A DNA stretch of 60,049 nt from the NCBI GenBank assembly GCA_013540595.1, contig JABXKE010000002.1, forward strand, positions 1-60,049, in the 5' to 3' direction. Every line of letters begins with the position of its first letter. Position 1 is the stretch's first letter. Under the pieces are notes generated by a model. The model made no database searches and was not told the origin of the DNA. It was given only the letters and a program-made list of their open reading frames with translations. Origin of the DNA: Pyrodictium sp. Its GTDB lineage: Archaea; Thermoproteota; Thermoprotei_A; Sulfolobales; Pyrodictiaceae. Positions 44,358 to 53,632 of this stretch are shown here, in pieces. Both the position numbers and the translations under genes were made by a program.

Positions 44358-45839
44358 GTGCTGAGGCCGGCAATAGAGTGGAGGGCTCTACCCCCTATAC
44401 GCGTGTTCAACACCCTTGGAAGGGGCGTCGAGGAGTTCAAGCCCATTAGCAATGGCATTGTTAGAATGTACGTCTGTGGGCCGACGGTCTACGACTACAC
44501 GCACCTAGGTCACGCGAGGACGTACGTCGCGTTCGACATAATAAAACGCTACCTTATGGTGAGGGGATATAACGTAATTCACGTTCAGAACATAACTGAC
44601 ATAGATGACAAGATAATCAACAGGGCCCGTGAAGAAGAGGTCAGCTGGAGTGAAATCGCAGACAGGTACACCAGAGACTACCTAGAGATGCTGAGGAAGC
44701 TTAAGGTAGAGGTGCATATACACCCCCGCGTTACAGAGCACATACGCGACATTATCGAGGCGATACAGACGCTCATAGACAAGGGCTACGCGTACGTGGC
44801 CCCGAGCGGCAGCGTCTACTTCGATGTATCCTCTTACGACGATTACGGTAAGCTCAGCGGGAGGCTGAGCGCTTCGGAATGGCGCCAAGAAGAGGAGTTC
44901 CTGAGGGAGAAGAAGAATCCGTTCGACTTCGCGCTATGGAAGGCGTGGAAGCCCGGCGAGCCCTACTGGGAGGCCCCGTGGGGGCGCGGTCGGCCCGGCT
45001 GGCACATAGAGTGTACAGTGATGTCGTCAAGGTACCTTGGACAGCAGTTCGACATACACGGCGGAGGTCAAGATCTGATATTCCCCCACCACGAGAACGA
45101 GAGAGCGCAGAGCGAGGCCCTCTTCGGCAAGAGGCCGTGGGTCCGCTACTGGCTCCATGTAGGCTACCTAACCATACGCGGGGAAAAGATGAGCAAGAGC
45201 CTAGGCAACATAGTACCTCTCCGCGAGGCTCTGGCCAAGTGGGGACCCTCCGTTCTAAGACTCTGGCTGGGAACAGCTCACTACAGAAAGCAGCTCGACT
45301 TCAGCGAGGAGGCGCTAGAGCAGGCTTCGCGCAGCTTGAATAGGCTAGTGCAGGCTGTAATCGACCTACAGAAGGTGGCCTCTGAGGCTGAGCCCAAGCC
45401 CAGACTGGACGGAAAGGACTTAGAGCTTGCAAGAGAAGTCGTTAGGCTTTACGAAGAGTTCCACGAGGCGATGAGCTCCGACTTCAACACGGCGAAAGCG
45501 TACGCTTCTGTGCAGAAGCTCGTGAGGCTAATCAATGGAGAGATAGTGCCCAGAGAATCGTACACTGCGGCGGTACTGGCCTACCGTATGCTCGAGGAGT
45601 TCAATTACGTGTTCCGCGTGCTCGACGACGTCCTGGAGCGGTTGCGTCAACCTGGCTTTGAAGTCTTCCGCGAGCTTGTGGACCTTATTGTTAGGGTTAG
45701 GCAGGAGCTGAGGGCGAGAAAGGAGTACGAATTGTCGGACGCGATCAGATCGGAGTTGGGCAGGCTTGGCGTGATGTTGATGGACCATCCCGACGGGAGG
45801 ACTACGTGGAAGCTCGTCGCAAGGAGGAAGAGCGGGTAG
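44358..45839 (+). CDS. cysS: Cysteinyl-tRNA synthetase
   Basis: Class I synthetase for tRNA-Cys, 493 residues. The HIGH-type motif is [15 protein letters not shown], zinc ligands include [18 protein letters not shown] and [17 protein letters not shown], and the KMSKS signature is EKMSKSLGN. Start is GTG at 44358 with GGGGTGGAG 8-16 bp upstream, a strong ribosome-binding site. It is divergent from the radical SAM/THUMP/HerA operon and convergent with the methyltransferase gene that follows. Confidence 0.96.
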   Translation: MLRPAIEWRALPPIRVFNTLGRGVEEFKPISNGIVRMYVCGPTVYDYTHLGHARTYVAFDIIKRYLMVRGYNVIHVQNITDIDDKIINRAREEEVSWSEIADRYTRDYLEMLRKLKVEVHIHPRVTEHIRDIIEAIQTLIDKGYAYVAPSGSVYFDVSSYDDYGKLSGRLSASEWRQEEEFLREKKNPFDFALWKAWKPGEPYWEAPWGRGRPGWHIECTVMSSRYLGQQFDIHGGGQDLIFPHHENERAQSEALFGKRPWVRYWLHVGYLTIRGEKMSKSLGNIVPLREALAKWGPSVLRLWLGTAHYRKQLDFSEEALEQASRSLNRLVQAVIDLQKVASEAEPKPRLDGKDLELAREVVRLYEEFHEAMSSDFNTAKAYASVQKLVRLINGEIVPRESYTAAVLAYRMLEEFNYVFRVLDDVLERLRQPGFEVFRELVDLIVRVRQELRARKEYELSDAIRSELGRLGVMLMDHPDGRTTWKLVARRKSG

Positions 45840-45866
45840 CAGCCTGCAGGCGGGGAGCGGCAGCGG

Positions 45867-46475
45867 TTACTCCCTTCTCCCAAATTTTACTTTGACGTCT
45901 TTGGGTAGTGCCTCTAGATTCAGCCTCTCGAGAGCCTCTACCACAAATTTTTCGGATATCTCCTTACTATACTTGCCATCGGAGTAGCCTGCAACGTATA
46001 TGTAGAGCGATCTTTGCCAGGAGCGTGGCAGCTCAACGACAGCTAAGGGAATCCACTCGGGTATAGGAAAGTCGAGTGAAACTACTATGGTACCCGGCCT
46101 CAGCTCCTCCTCGAGCTTGGGCCTCAGCTTCTGGTTTACGCTGGTTAGAAGGTACATGTACACTATGTTTGCGTCTTTCAGAGGAAGCTTGAAGAAGTCA
46201 CCCTCTACGACCTCCAGTGCTACACCCTTCTCCCTGGCGTTGTCGCGCGCCTTTGCTACTAGGTCGCTTCTAATCTCTACACACTTCACCCTAGCTTGCG
46301 GGTTACGCTGCGCCAGAGCCAGAGCTACCCGGCCGTCTCCACACCCTACGTCGTACACAATGTCCCCGCTGCGCGGCTTCAGAATCTTGAGGAGGTAGTC
46401 TATTACTTCGTCACGTGTGGGCACCCAGGGGACAGATGGGGTGTAATAGCTTGCCATGACCTCCTTGATCCCCAC
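45867..46475 (-). CDS. aKMT-like protein lysine methyltransferase
   Basis: A 202-residue SAM-dependent methyltransferase. Motif I is IVYDVGCGDGRVALALA and post-I is VKCVEIRSDLVAKA; motif IV region is ANIVYMYLLTSVNQKL with ELRPGTIVVSLDF. This order and the N-terminal VPWVPTRDEVIDYLL closely resemble the crenarchaeal aKMT enzymes, which methylate lysines on many thermophile proteins. A C-terminal extension of about 40 residues is not in the Sulfolobus form. The substrate is therefore inferred. Confidence 0.8.
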   Translation of the reverse strand: MGIKEVMASYYTPSVPWVPTRDEVIDYLLKILKPRSGDIVYDVGCGDGRVALALAQRNPQARVKCVEIRSDLVAKARDNAREKGVALEVVEGDFFKLPLKDANIVYMYLLTSVNQKLRPKLEEELRPGTIVVSLDFPIPEWIPLAVVELPRSWQRSLYIYVAGYSDGKYSKEISEKFVVEALERLNLEALPKDVKVKFGRRE

Positions 46476-46650
46476 AGATGTCCGGCTCTGCTGCTTAACT
46501 TAATCTTTACTCCGTGCCCTCAAAAACCTTATCAAAATATACGCCTTTTCAGCATTTCAAGTTTACCTGGCTGCGCGTCTCTGAGGCAGAACCCGTTAGC
46601 ACAACTATAATAAGAGCTCCTTCGAGGTTGGTTGTGCTGGGGTGCATTTG

Positions 46651-46941
46651 GTGGAACTAGACCTGCTGCGAACCGGCATGCTGCTTGGCTTCATTCTGAT
46701 CTTCGCTGGCATTGCGGTGATATTCTTCTCAGTGCTCGCCACTGCCCTGAAGCAGGGAGAGGCTGGAGGCGAGTACGGTGGTGCGGTCGTCATAGGTCCG
46801 ATCCCAATTGTGTTCGGATCCAGCGAGCGTGCGGTGAAGATAGCAGTGCTGGGCGCGCTCGTACTTATGGCGTTTGCGGTAGCGCTTATCTTGATGATGT
46901 ATTACATGTCACGGGGGGTGATGGCCCGTCCCCCGTTCTAA
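46651..46941 (+). CDS. DUF131 family small membrane protein
   Basis: A small membrane protein of about 96 residues with two membrane segments (MLLGFILIFAGIAVIFFS and VLGALVLMAFAVALILMMYY) separated by a glycine-rich loop with GGAVVIGPIPIVFGSS, the mark of the archaeal DUF131/TIGR00304 family. The frame opens at GTG 46642, but GTG 46651 has GGGGTG at ideal distance and is preferred. Function unknown. Confidence 0.85.
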   Translation: MELDLLRTGMLLGFILIFAGIAVIFFSVLATALKQGEAGGEYGGAVVIGPIPIVFGSSERAVKIAVLGALVLMAFAVALILMMYYMSRGVMARPPF

Positions 46942-47010
46942 TTCCGCGTTGGCCCGTCACGTATGGTGCTCCAGGGGTAAAGCTTCAGCGAGCCTCAGCA
47001 AAACCGGTCG

Positions 47011-47556
47011 GTGGGACGTGTGAAGGAGTTCGTAGAAAAGATGCTCGTAGACATAGATAGGAGGGCATTGAAGCTCCTATCGACGCCAGCGCGCTGCATT
47101 GTGTTGCTGCTGCGCATGATGGGCACGAGCCCCTTGGAACTTGAGAGCGTACAGGCTATGATTGAAGGCTACGGCGTGCGCTGCAGGAACCTGAATGGCT
47201 ACGTAAGGGTGCTCGAGAGCTACGGGCTGGCGAGATGCCACGGCAGCAAGTGCTCCCTTACAGAGCTTGGCCGCGATCTCTCCGAAGCCGTTAGAGACTT
47301 CCTAGAGGAGATGCGCACCTTCGCCTACAGCGTGATTGAGGGCAGCTTCGAGGAGGGCGATGTCGTCTCACACCTCGTAACAGGGTTTGCTAGCACCGTT
47401 GGGCTCATAGAGTCGTACGTAGAGGAGCCTAGCATGCTAAGCCTGTATCTGTCTGTTCACGCCTACATTGTATTGGTTAGCAGCTTGGCGATGGCTTACC
47501 TTGCGCGGATCAGTCCCAAGGTGCTCGAGCACGTCAGAAGCTTCTACCAGCTTTAA
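47011..47556 (+). CDS. Hypothetical winged-helix protein
   Basis: A 181-residue protein. Residues 15-90 have the winged-helix pattern (LKLLSTPARCIVLLLRMMG, then GYVRVLESYGLARCHGSKCSLT), and the C-terminal half is helical with moderately hydrophobic helices (LYLSVHAYIVLVSSLAMAYL) that may dimerise. The layout suggests a transcription regulator, but no named family is recognised. GTG at 47011 or 47020 may start it. It ends just before the duplicated promoter module of the next gene. Confidence 0.65.
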   Translation: MGRVKEFVEKMLVDIDRRALKLLSTPARCIVLLLRMMGTSPLELESVQAMIEGYGVRCRNLNGYVRVLESYGLARCHGSKCSLTELGRDLSEAVRDFLEEMRTFAYSVIEGSFEEGDVVSHLVTGFASTVGLIESYVEEPSMLSLYLSVHAYIVLVSSLAMAYLARISPKVLEHVRSFYQL

Positions 47557-47576
47557 TACTGTTCATAAAATTGCGG

Positions 47577-47663
47577 CATAAATATTTATAAGTATTCTCC
47601 AACATATTTAGAGATATGTTAAACGGAAATATTTATGAAGAACGTTCCATGAACATATGTTAA
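47577..47663 (+). promoter_or_regulatory. Duplicated TATA/palindrome module
   Basis: AAATATTTAT occurs at 47580-47589 and 47627-47636. Each copy is followed, 11 and 15 bp later, by a site beginning AACATAT: the inverted repeat AACATAT-n6-ATATGTT at 47601-47620 and the perfect palindrome AACATATGTT at 47652-47661, which covers the first ATG of the next gene. This looks like two promoters, each with an operator; the encoded HTH protein is the obvious candidate regulator. Confidence 0.6.
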
Positions 47664-48067
47664 TGGTGGTAGCTGTGAGTGTAAACAGCGTAAACTTGAA
47701 GGTGATATACGAAGACGAGGATGTAATCGTAATGAAGGCTCCCACGGAGGAGGAGCTTGTAGAGCTCGTGTACAAGTTCATAAGGAATAAGGGGCGGCCC
47801 GTTACGTGGAAGGAGCTAAGGAAGGCCTTCAGCGGTACAGCGGGGGAAGATAGGCTAAGGAAGGCGCTGAGCAAGCTACGTCTGATGGGTCTAATAGTAG
47901 AGCTCCGTGGCGGACGCTACGCTACACCCGATATGCCGGGAGTCGAGGAGGAGCTATCCCAGCAGAAGAGAAGGCAGCTGCTAAGAGAGGCTATGAGCCT
48001 GGAGTGGACCATGTTTAGGCGCAGCAATTCCCACACCAAGAGCAGCCGCATGGAAGCCGTAAATTAA
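47657..48067 (+). CDS. Small winged-helix protein, likely self-regulated
   Basis: A 136-residue protein with a central winged helix (ELVYKFIRNKGRPVTWKELRK, then LRKALSKLRLMGLIVELRGGRY) and a basic helical tail. No named family recognised. ATG at 47657 or 47663 can serve as start; with the TATA copy at 47627 the message would be leaderless. The two palindromic AACATAT sites around its promoter suggest that it, or a paralogue, controls its own transcription. Confidence 0.7.
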   Translation: MLMVVAVSVNSVNLKVIYEDEDVIVMKAPTEEELVELVYKFIRNKGRPVTWKELRKAFSGTAGEDRLRKALSKLRLMGLIVELRGGRYATPDMPGVEEELSQQKRRQLLREAMSLEWTMFRRSNSHTKSSRMEAVN

Positions 48068-48134
48068 AGCAGGTGCAGTGCCAACTCTATCTCCCTAAGG
48101 TGGAAGGCCTTTTCTTGCCCAGCATTAACTGCAA

Positions 48135-48350
48135 ATGCTGAATGCAGGGATAAGGCAGTTGGAGGAGGGTCCTCAGGGCAGCACCGTAGACCTGTCTAGG
48201 CCCCGCACGCCGCTTAGGGCCTCGGTCAAGCTGGTCTCGGGGATAGCTATAGTAAGGGCAGAGGACGGTTCGGTTGCGGTAGTACCCGAAGATGAGCTCT
48301 GCAGCCTAGCTGAGCGTCTAAACCTCGTCCTAGAGGCCTATAAATGCTAA
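48135..48350 (+). CDS. Small hypothetical protein
   Basis: A 71-residue protein, unrecognised. The C-terminal part (ASVKLVSGIAIVRAEDGSVAV, then PEDELCSLAERLNLVLEAYKC) has alternating strand and helix character typical of real coding sequence. The start at 48135 is not well supported by a ribosome-binding site, so the N-terminus is uncertain. Confidence 0.5.
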   Translation: MLNAGIRQLEEGPQGSTVDLSRPRTPLRASVKLVSGIAIVRAEDGSVAVVPEDELCSLAERLNLVLEAYKC

Positions 48351-48447
48351 TGCACCAGTATTCTCGGGGAAAAAGCTTATCTTTTAGCTTTCTTGCGCCC
48401 AACATTGGCAAAACTCATGGCACTCAGGAAGCGGTGGTGGCAGCAGG

Positions 48448-48882
48448 ATGCGCGCAGCCGTTAGCAGTTACGCTGAAGCCGAGCAGGCTAGCGACATGGT
48501 AGTAGGCAAGCATGTTTACGGGAACCTCTACGGCGTTGATAGAGAGCTGCTGTGGGACGAGGAAAGGCTCAGGGACATTGTGCTAAAGGCTGTAGAGCTT
48601 GCCAACGCGCAGCTTGCCGAGCTAAAGTCGTGGAGGTTCGGTGGCCACCACGGAGGGGTCTCCGTTATTGCCCTAGTACTGGAGAGCCACATAGCCATAC
48701 ACACTTGGCCCGACTACGGCTATGCAACGGTTGACGTGTACACGTGCGGGGAGCACACCGATCCTTGGAAGGCATTCAACTACATTGTGTCCCAGCTGAA
48801 GCCCAGGCATTACACGGTGCACTATGCAGATAGAAGCAGCATCCCCGGAGCCTCGCTGAGTGGCCTCCAGCGGCCCGGCTAG
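48448..48882 (+). CDS. speH: Pyruvoyl decarboxylase, SpeH family (AdoMet or arginine decarboxylase)
   Basis: Polyamine pathway proenzyme that self-cleaves to create a pyruvoyl cofactor. The cleavage segment is LESHIAIHTWPDYGYATVDVYTCG, in which the Ser of ESH becomes the pyruvoyl group. GGHHGGVSVIAL upstream and a PRHYTVHYADR tail complete the pattern. Crenarchaea carry two related proteins, one acting on S-adenosylmethionine and one on arginine, and I cannot tell from sequence which this is. The 144 residues fit either. Start is ATG 48448. Confidence 0.85.
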   Translation: MRAAVSSYAEAEQASDMVVGKHVYGNLYGVDRELLWDEERLRDIVLKAVELANAQLAELKSWRFGGHHGGVSVIALVLESHIAIHTWPDYGYATVDVYTCGEHTDPWKAFNYIVSQLKPRHYTVHYADRSSIPGASLSGLQRPG

Positions 48883-48957
48883 AAGAACCTCAGAGACGGC
48901 CGCGGCATCTTCACAGCCCACGGCTCATTGAAACACGGTTCTTCATCGGCTTCTGGG

Positions 48958-49170
48958 CTAGCCCTCATACCCGGCCTTCAGCGAGAACTCAGTAACAACC
49001 ATGCCAATTAGCTTGCCGTTTTTGATCCTCACAATGACGCCGCTCTCTGTCATGAGGACCTCATCTGCATCTTCGTCTTCGCCAAAGTGTATGTAGAGCG
49101 TGTCGCTGCCGGGATCGTACTCCACGCTGATCCTTTCTACATCCTCAACGTAGAGCCTCCTGGGAGCCAA
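48958..49170 (-). CDS. DUF2283 family small protein
   Basis: A 70-residue protein with the DUF2283 pattern: SVEYDPGSDTLYIHFG near the start and VIVRIKNGKLIGMVVTEFS at the end. Proteins of this family are small beta-rich units of unknown role, often beside toxin-antitoxin genes, but no toxin partner is seen here. Confidence 0.8.
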   Translation of the reverse strand: MAPRRLYVEDVERISVEYDPGSDTLYIHFGEDEDADEVLMTESGVIVRIKNGKLIGMVVTEFSLKAGYEG

Positions 49171-49266
49171 GGCGCTGCCCCGCCCTCCTGCAGAGGAGCT
49201 TCGAGGCTAAATAGTATGCCAGCCCCATGGCCAGGAGGAGGTACGCCACAATGGTGTCGGCAGAGG

Positions 49267-50019
49267 TCAATGGGCAGTCCCCAGGTACGCCCTCACCATG
49301 TCCCTCTCCGTGATTATAGCTGCTGGGTCTCCGTCCTCCAGCAGGAGAACGGCTCTCTCTGTTGAGGATAGTATCAGCTCAGCGGCCTCACCCACAGTGG
49401 CCCCGATCCCCAGCCTCGGGGCCGGCGCAGAGGCAGCTAGCGCGCCGTCCAGGAGCGCCTGCCTCCTGCCCATCCTAACAACGTGCAGGAGCAGCGTAGC
49501 CATTGTTGCCATGTAGAGCTCCCCCTCGTGCCGCAGCGGGACTCTCCTAAACCCCTTCTCTAGCATGTAGCCTAGTAGCTCTATTACGGAGTCGCCGGCC
49601 TCACCCATGACTACGGGGGAAGATGCGTAGCTTCTCGCCGCGGCGCTCGAGCCCACAAGCTCAACTGCAAAGTCCAGCTCGGTGCACGCACCCACAAGCC
49701 TCCCGCTGTCGTCGACGAACGGCAGTATCCCTATATCTCTATGGACCAGCCTCTCGGCACACTCGCTCAGTGGGCCCCTTCCCCTGTGGATTATCGGTGG
49801 CCTGCTCGCCACCTCCAAGGCTTGCGTTTGGAGTACGGAGTTGAGGTCGAGCGCTTCGACTGTACCAGCCTCCTCAAAGGCCTGGACGAGGACTCTCGCC
49901 AGATCCTTCGTGGAGACCACGCCCAGGACAACGCCATCTTCGTCAACGACCACGGCGTGGTCTATGCCCCGTGTCGCTAGGACCCGTGCTATTAGGGACA
50001 GCTTCGCTTCGGGGCCCAC
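49267..50019 (-). CDS. CBS-domain protein with four CBS motifs
   Basis: A 250-residue protein made of two CBS pairs. Repeats are visible as RGIDHAVVVDEDGVVLGVVST, DIGILPFVDDSGRLVGACTE, GFRRVPLRHEGELYMATMAT and TERAVLLLEDGDPAAIITER, each a strand-loop-strand ending in a short helix. Such proteins usually bind adenosine nucleotides and sense energy state. There is no fused catalytic domain. It is divergent from argS. Confidence 0.85.
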   Translation of the reverse strand: MGPEAKLSLIARVLATRGIDHAVVVDEDGVVLGVVSTKDLARVLVQAFEEAGTVEALDLNSVLQTQALEVASRPPIIHRGRGPLSECAERLVHRDIGILPFVDDSGRLVGACTELDFAVELVGSSAAARSYASSPVVMGEAGDSVIELLGYMLEKGFRRVPLRHEGELYMATMATLLLHVVRMGRRQALLDGALAASAPAPRLGIGATVGEAAELILSSTERAVLLLEDGDPAAIITERDMVRAYLGTAH

Positions 50020-50110
50020 TACCTCGTAGAAGTCCTGTTGCAGAAACGTCCACCTGATATAATCTTATGTACGCCCGCCGGCTAGAATACTTTGCTGCTG
50101 GGAAGCCTCG

Positions 50111-52120
50111 ATGAGCGGAAGCCTAAGCAGCAGCCCAGAGAGCGGGGCAGCGAACTTGCTGGAGGCCTCGCCCTACAGGCTCCTGGCGCGCGGGGTCTCG
50201 AGGGCTGCTAGGGCGCTTGGTGCCGCAGTGGACGAACGCTTGGTAGAGTTTCTGGTGTCGGAGACGCCCCGCGAGGATCTCGGAGACTTTGGGGTCAACG
50301 TGGCCAGGTTCGCCAGGCAGGTACGTGTCTCCCCCCAGAAGCTGGCAGAGCTTGCAGTGGAGGAGCTCCTCAAGAACCCTCTTGTTTCAAGCGCTACCGC
50401 GGCAGGCCCCTTTGTGAACTTCAGCTACAACACCAGGCTAGCTGCAAAGCTTCTGATTAGGGAGATGCGCGACTGGGGCCAGTTCCAGGACATGTACAAG
50501 GTTGATAGGCCTCTTCGCATAGTGGTTGAGCACACGAGCGCAAACCCCGTGCATCCCCTCCACATAGGTCACGCGAGGAACGCGAGCCTTGGAGACACGT
50601 TGGCTAGGCTCCTGAAGGCACGCGGCCACATCGTCCAGACGCGGTTTTACATAAACGACCTGGGCAGGCAGGTGGCAGTGGCAGCCTACGGCTTCAAGCT
50701 GCTTGGCAGGCTGGACCCTCCGCCAGGCGTTAAGAAGGACCGCTGGGTCGGCCTGGTCTATGCCATAACTCACACGGTGATGGACATTAGGCTGCTGAAG
50801 GAGAAGCTCGAGAAGCTGAAAGAGGAGGGAAGGGACGAGGAGTACCGCGAGGCTCTTAGGAAGCTGGACGAGCTTGTAGCAGATGCTGCAACTCTCAGGG
50901 AGCAGGCGCCCGAGGTCTTCGACGCCATAGCGGAGGCCATGGAGGGGCGGGACCCGGAGCGCGACGTTTCAGAGATAATGAGAAGCTACGAGTACAGGCT
51001 CGACGAGGAGACCGTCAGGCTGGTCCGTAGCGTCGTCGGAATGTGTCTAGAAGGGTTCCGCGAGACCCTCTCCAGAATGGGAATTGAGTTCGATGTGTGG
51101 GACTGGGAGAGCAGCCTGGCGTGGAGCGGCCTTGTCTCCAAGGTGCTGGAGGCTGCCCGCTCCAGCCCCTATGCAACAGTGCACAAGGGAGCACTGGCTC
51201 TGGACTTCAAAAGGCTCCTGGAGGACGAGGAGCTTCGTAAGCAGCTAGGGCTGCCGGAAGGCTACGAGGTTCCTCCGATGATTCTGGTGAGGAGCGACGG
51301 GACAACGCTCTACACGACGAGAGATGTGGCTTACAGCATATACAAGTTCAAGGAGTCAGGAGCAGACCGTGTGTACAACGTCATAGCAGCCGAGCAAAGG
51401 TTGGAGCAGCTTCAGGTAAGGCTAGCGCTCATAGCGCTGGGCTGGCGGAGAGAGGGCCTTAACCAGTTGCACTACGCCTACGAGATGGTGAACCTCCCGG
51501 GCCAGAAGATGAGCGGCCGCCGCGGCAGGTACATCACGCTCGACGAGCTGCTCGACAGGGCAGTGTCTCTAGCCAGGAGTGTGGTTGAGGAGAAGAGCCC
51601 CCACCTACCCGAGGAGGAGAAGCGGAGGATAGCTGAGGCGGTAGGCACGGCAGCGGTGAGGTATGCTCTAGTCTCCGTCTCAGCGTCCAAGCCCATGACG
51701 TTCAGCCTAGAGGAGGCCCTCAGCTTTGAGAGGAACAGCGCCCCCTACATAATGTACACCTACGCGAGGGCAGCCAACATACTAGAAAGGGCGTCCGAGA
51801 GGGGCATAACTATAGACTGGGAGAAAATAGACTACTCTGCAGCAGATGAGAACAAACTGAGGCGAAAGCTCGTCCTTAAACTGCTGCTGTACCCATACAC
51901 GCTAGTCAAGGCAGTGGACGAGCTAAAGCCCGAGCTCCTAGTATCCTACCTAAACGGGCTCGCCGACGCCTTCAACGAGTGGTATGCAAGCGGGGACAGC
52001 GCAATCGGCGAACCCGATCCAGGCAAGAGAAACTTCAAGCTGGCCATGGTGCACTCGGTAAAAACGGTCACAGCATCAGCACTCGAGATCCTGGGGATAA
52101 AGCCTATAGCTCGCATGTAG
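50111..52120 (+). CDS. argS: Arginyl-tRNA synthetase
   Basis: Class I synthetase for tRNA-Arg, 669 residues. The HIGH-type region is EHTSANPVHPLHIGHARNASLG and the ArgRS-specific NDLGRQVA follows; a KMSKS-like site is PGQKMSGRRGRYIT. The N-terminal 100 residues match the ArgRS additional domain that binds the tRNA elbow, and the helical anticodon-binding domain ends the protein. The gene is immediately followed, 14 bp later, by a tRNA-Arg gene, so enzyme and substrate are neighbours. Confidence 0.96.
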   Translation: MSGSLSSSPESGAANLLEASPYRLLARGVSRAARALGAAVDERLVEFLVSETPREDLGDFGVNVARFARQVRVSPQKLAELAVEELLKNPLVSSATAAGPFVNFSYNTRLAAKLLIREMRDWGQFQDMYKVDRPLRIVVEHTSANPVHPLHIGHARNASLGDTLARLLKARGHIVQTRFYINDLGRQVAVAAYGFKLLGRLDPPPGVKKDRWVGLVYAITHTVMDIRLLKEKLEKLKEEGRDEEYREALRKLDELVADAATLREQAPEVFDAIAEAMEGRDPERDVSEIMRSYEYRLDEETVRLVRSVVGMCLEGFRETLSRMGIEFDVWDWESSLAWSGLVSKVLEAARSSPYATVHKGALALDFKRLLEDEELRKQLGLPEGYEVPPMILVRSDGTTLYTTRDVAYSIYKFKESGADRVYNVIAAEQRLEQLQVRLALIALGWRREGLNQLHYAYEMVNLPGQKMSGRRGRYITLDELLDRAVSLARSVVEEKSPHLPEEEKRRIAEAVGTAAVRYALVSVSASKPMTFSLEEALSFERNSAPYIMYTYARAANILERASERGITIDWEKIDYSAADENKLRRKLVLKLLLYPYTLVKAVDELKPELLVSYLNGLADAFNEWYASGDSAIGEPDPGKRNFKLAMVHSVKTVTASALEILGIKPIARM

Positions 52121-52134
52121 CAAGCAGCACACCG

Positions 52135-52213
52135 GGGCCCGTAGCTCAGCCAGGAACAGAGCGCCGGCCTTCGGAGCCGGAGGTCCCGGGTTCAAATCCC
52201 GGCGGGCCCGCCA
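52135..52213 (+). tRNA. tRNA-Arg (anticodon TCG), element insertion site
   Basis: Full cloverleaf: acceptor GGGCCCG/CGGGCCC, D-arm GCTC...GAGC, anticodon stem CCGGC/GCCGG with loop CTTCGGA (anticodon TCG, reading CGA/CGG), T-arm CCGGG-TTCAAAT-CCCGG, discriminator G (52210) and encoded CCA (52211-52213). No intron. An integrase gene begins 66 bp later, so the 3' part of this tRNA is the likely left attachment site of an integrated element. Confidence 0.97.
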
Positions 52214-52249
52214 CACTTATAAACCAGCACCATCAGCTCAAGGGCAACC

Positions 52250-52257
52250 TTTATAAG
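52250..52257 (+). promoter_or_regulatory. TATA box of the integrase gene
   Basis: TTTATAAG about 26 bp before the TTG at 52280, so the integrase message would be leaderless. A second TATA-like word, CTTATAAAC at 52216-52224, lies right after the tRNA. Confidence 0.55.
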
Positions 52258-52279
52258 CTTTTCCCTACGTTTCAGTTTC

Positions 52280-53605
52280 TTGGAGCAGACTGAAACATCA
52301 GCTGTGATAATCTTGTCTGAACATAGCTCGTGGTGGAAGGAAGTTGATGTTTCTAAGCTTAGTGAGGATGCTAGGTATAGGATTCTAACGTATGTTGTCG
52401 AGAAGTATGGTCGTAAGAAGGTTCTTGAAGAGACGGAGATTAGCAGAGTTACTCTATGGCGATTACTAGAGAGGAAATCACCTGTTAAACCAGAGTACGT
52501 TAAGCCTTTGCTAAAGCTCTTGACTAGAGAGGAGTTTGAGAAGCTAATTACTGCTAGAGAGAGGCTTAGATCCCTAAGCATTCTCAGGGAGGATGGAACG
52601 ATAGACTATAGCTTAGTATTGGAGATACTCGCATTTGCTAAGGATGACGAGTACCTCAAGAACGCATTACTACGCTTCGTAGTCCAGGAGTTTAGGGAGG
52701 ATCTCAAGAAGATGCTTGGGATAATCTTTGCTGGGATAGTGCTGCGCTGGACAGAAGATTTTGAGCACTTCCTTATCGAACGCAAGAAGCGTAGAAAGGT
52801 AAAGGATCCAGAGACCATCAAGTACTACAGGAACCTGTTCATGAGGTATCTACAGGGTAGAGAGCTATCTGAACAGCTCATAGACTACGTTGTTAACCAC
52901 CCAAACAAGTGGCTTAGGAACGTGTTCAGGCACTACATACAGTACCTGTATTACAGGAGGAGGATTTCTCCAGAAACCTTTGGATGGATAATGGAGGTTG
53001 TACCAAGTAGGAGCTACAAACTTGATGTAAGACCATACAAGATAGAGTTAGAAGATGTTAGGAAAACCCTTGAATACCTCAAGCAGCACCATCAGACATA
53101 CTACACGGTATACAGGGTTATGCTTGAGTCTGGAGCTAGGTTTGAGCATGTATTGAGGATGGTTGCTGAGTGGAGTCCAAGTGAAACAATAGAGATTCCG
53201 GGTACAGGTATAGTGACGAAAAGGCTCGTATGCTTTGAAGAGAAGGGGTTCTGCCGCTACTACATGGGTCTCCGGGGATCTGAGAAACCGTGTGAGTGGA
53301 TATACTTCAGCACGAGTTCTCTAAACTTATTACAGATGTTCGCCCCTAGACACATCAATAGGCACCAGATTAGGAAGTATGCTAAGAGGCACGGCCTGGT
53401 GCTACCCAAGTACATGAGAAAAATTGCTTGGAGACTGATGATTAAGGCTATGAGCAGAGAAGTAACGAGGTTTATCCAGTCGAGGTTTGGAGAGCTTAGG
53501 GTTAGCGAGGCTAGGTACGAGGACTTGCTAAGCGAAGCAGATGAGAGCTACCCGAAGTACCTTGAGCACTTATCTAGTAGCCTTAATGTTAGCGTATCAG
53601 CCTAA
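52280..53605 (+). CDS. Archaeal tyrosine recombinase (integrase)
   Basis: A 441-residue site-specific recombinase that would insert and excise the element at tRNA-Arg. The N-terminal 90 residues carry an HTH-like segment (EETEISRVTLWRLLERKSPV and EYVKPLLKLLTREEFEKL) seen in crenarchaeal integrases. The catalytic domain has the first Arg in LESGARFEHVLRM, the RHQIRKYAKRHG box (second conserved region), KIAWRLMIKAMSREV and the likely nucleophile Tyr in SEARYEDLL. The gene is complete, so the enzyme may be active. Start is TTG at 52280 with TATA 26 bp upstream. The phosphoesterase gene follows after 27 bp. Confidence 0.85.
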   Translation: MEQTETSAVIILSEHSSWWKEVDVSKLSEDARYRILTYVVEKYGRKKVLEETEISRVTLWRLLERKSPVKPEYVKPLLKLLTREEFEKLITARERLRSLSILREDGTIDYSLVLEILAFAKDDEYLKNALLRFVVQEFREDLKKMLGIIFAGIVLRWTEDFEHFLIERKKRRKVKDPETIKYYRNLFMRYLQGRELSEQLIDYVVNHPNKWLRNVFRHYIQYLYYRRRISPETFGWIMEVVPSRSYKLDVRPYKIELEDVRKTLEYLKQHHQTYYTVYRVMLESGARFEHVLRMVAEWSPSETIEIPGTGIVTKRLVCFEEKGFCRYYMGLRGSEKPCEWIYFSTSSLNLLQMFAPRHINRHQIRKYAKRHGLVLPKYMRKIAWRLMIKAMSREVTRFIQSRFGELRVSEARYEDLLSEADESYPKYLEHLSSSLNVSVSA

Positions 53606-53632
53606 TCATTAGAGTATGTAGAGGTGATAACG

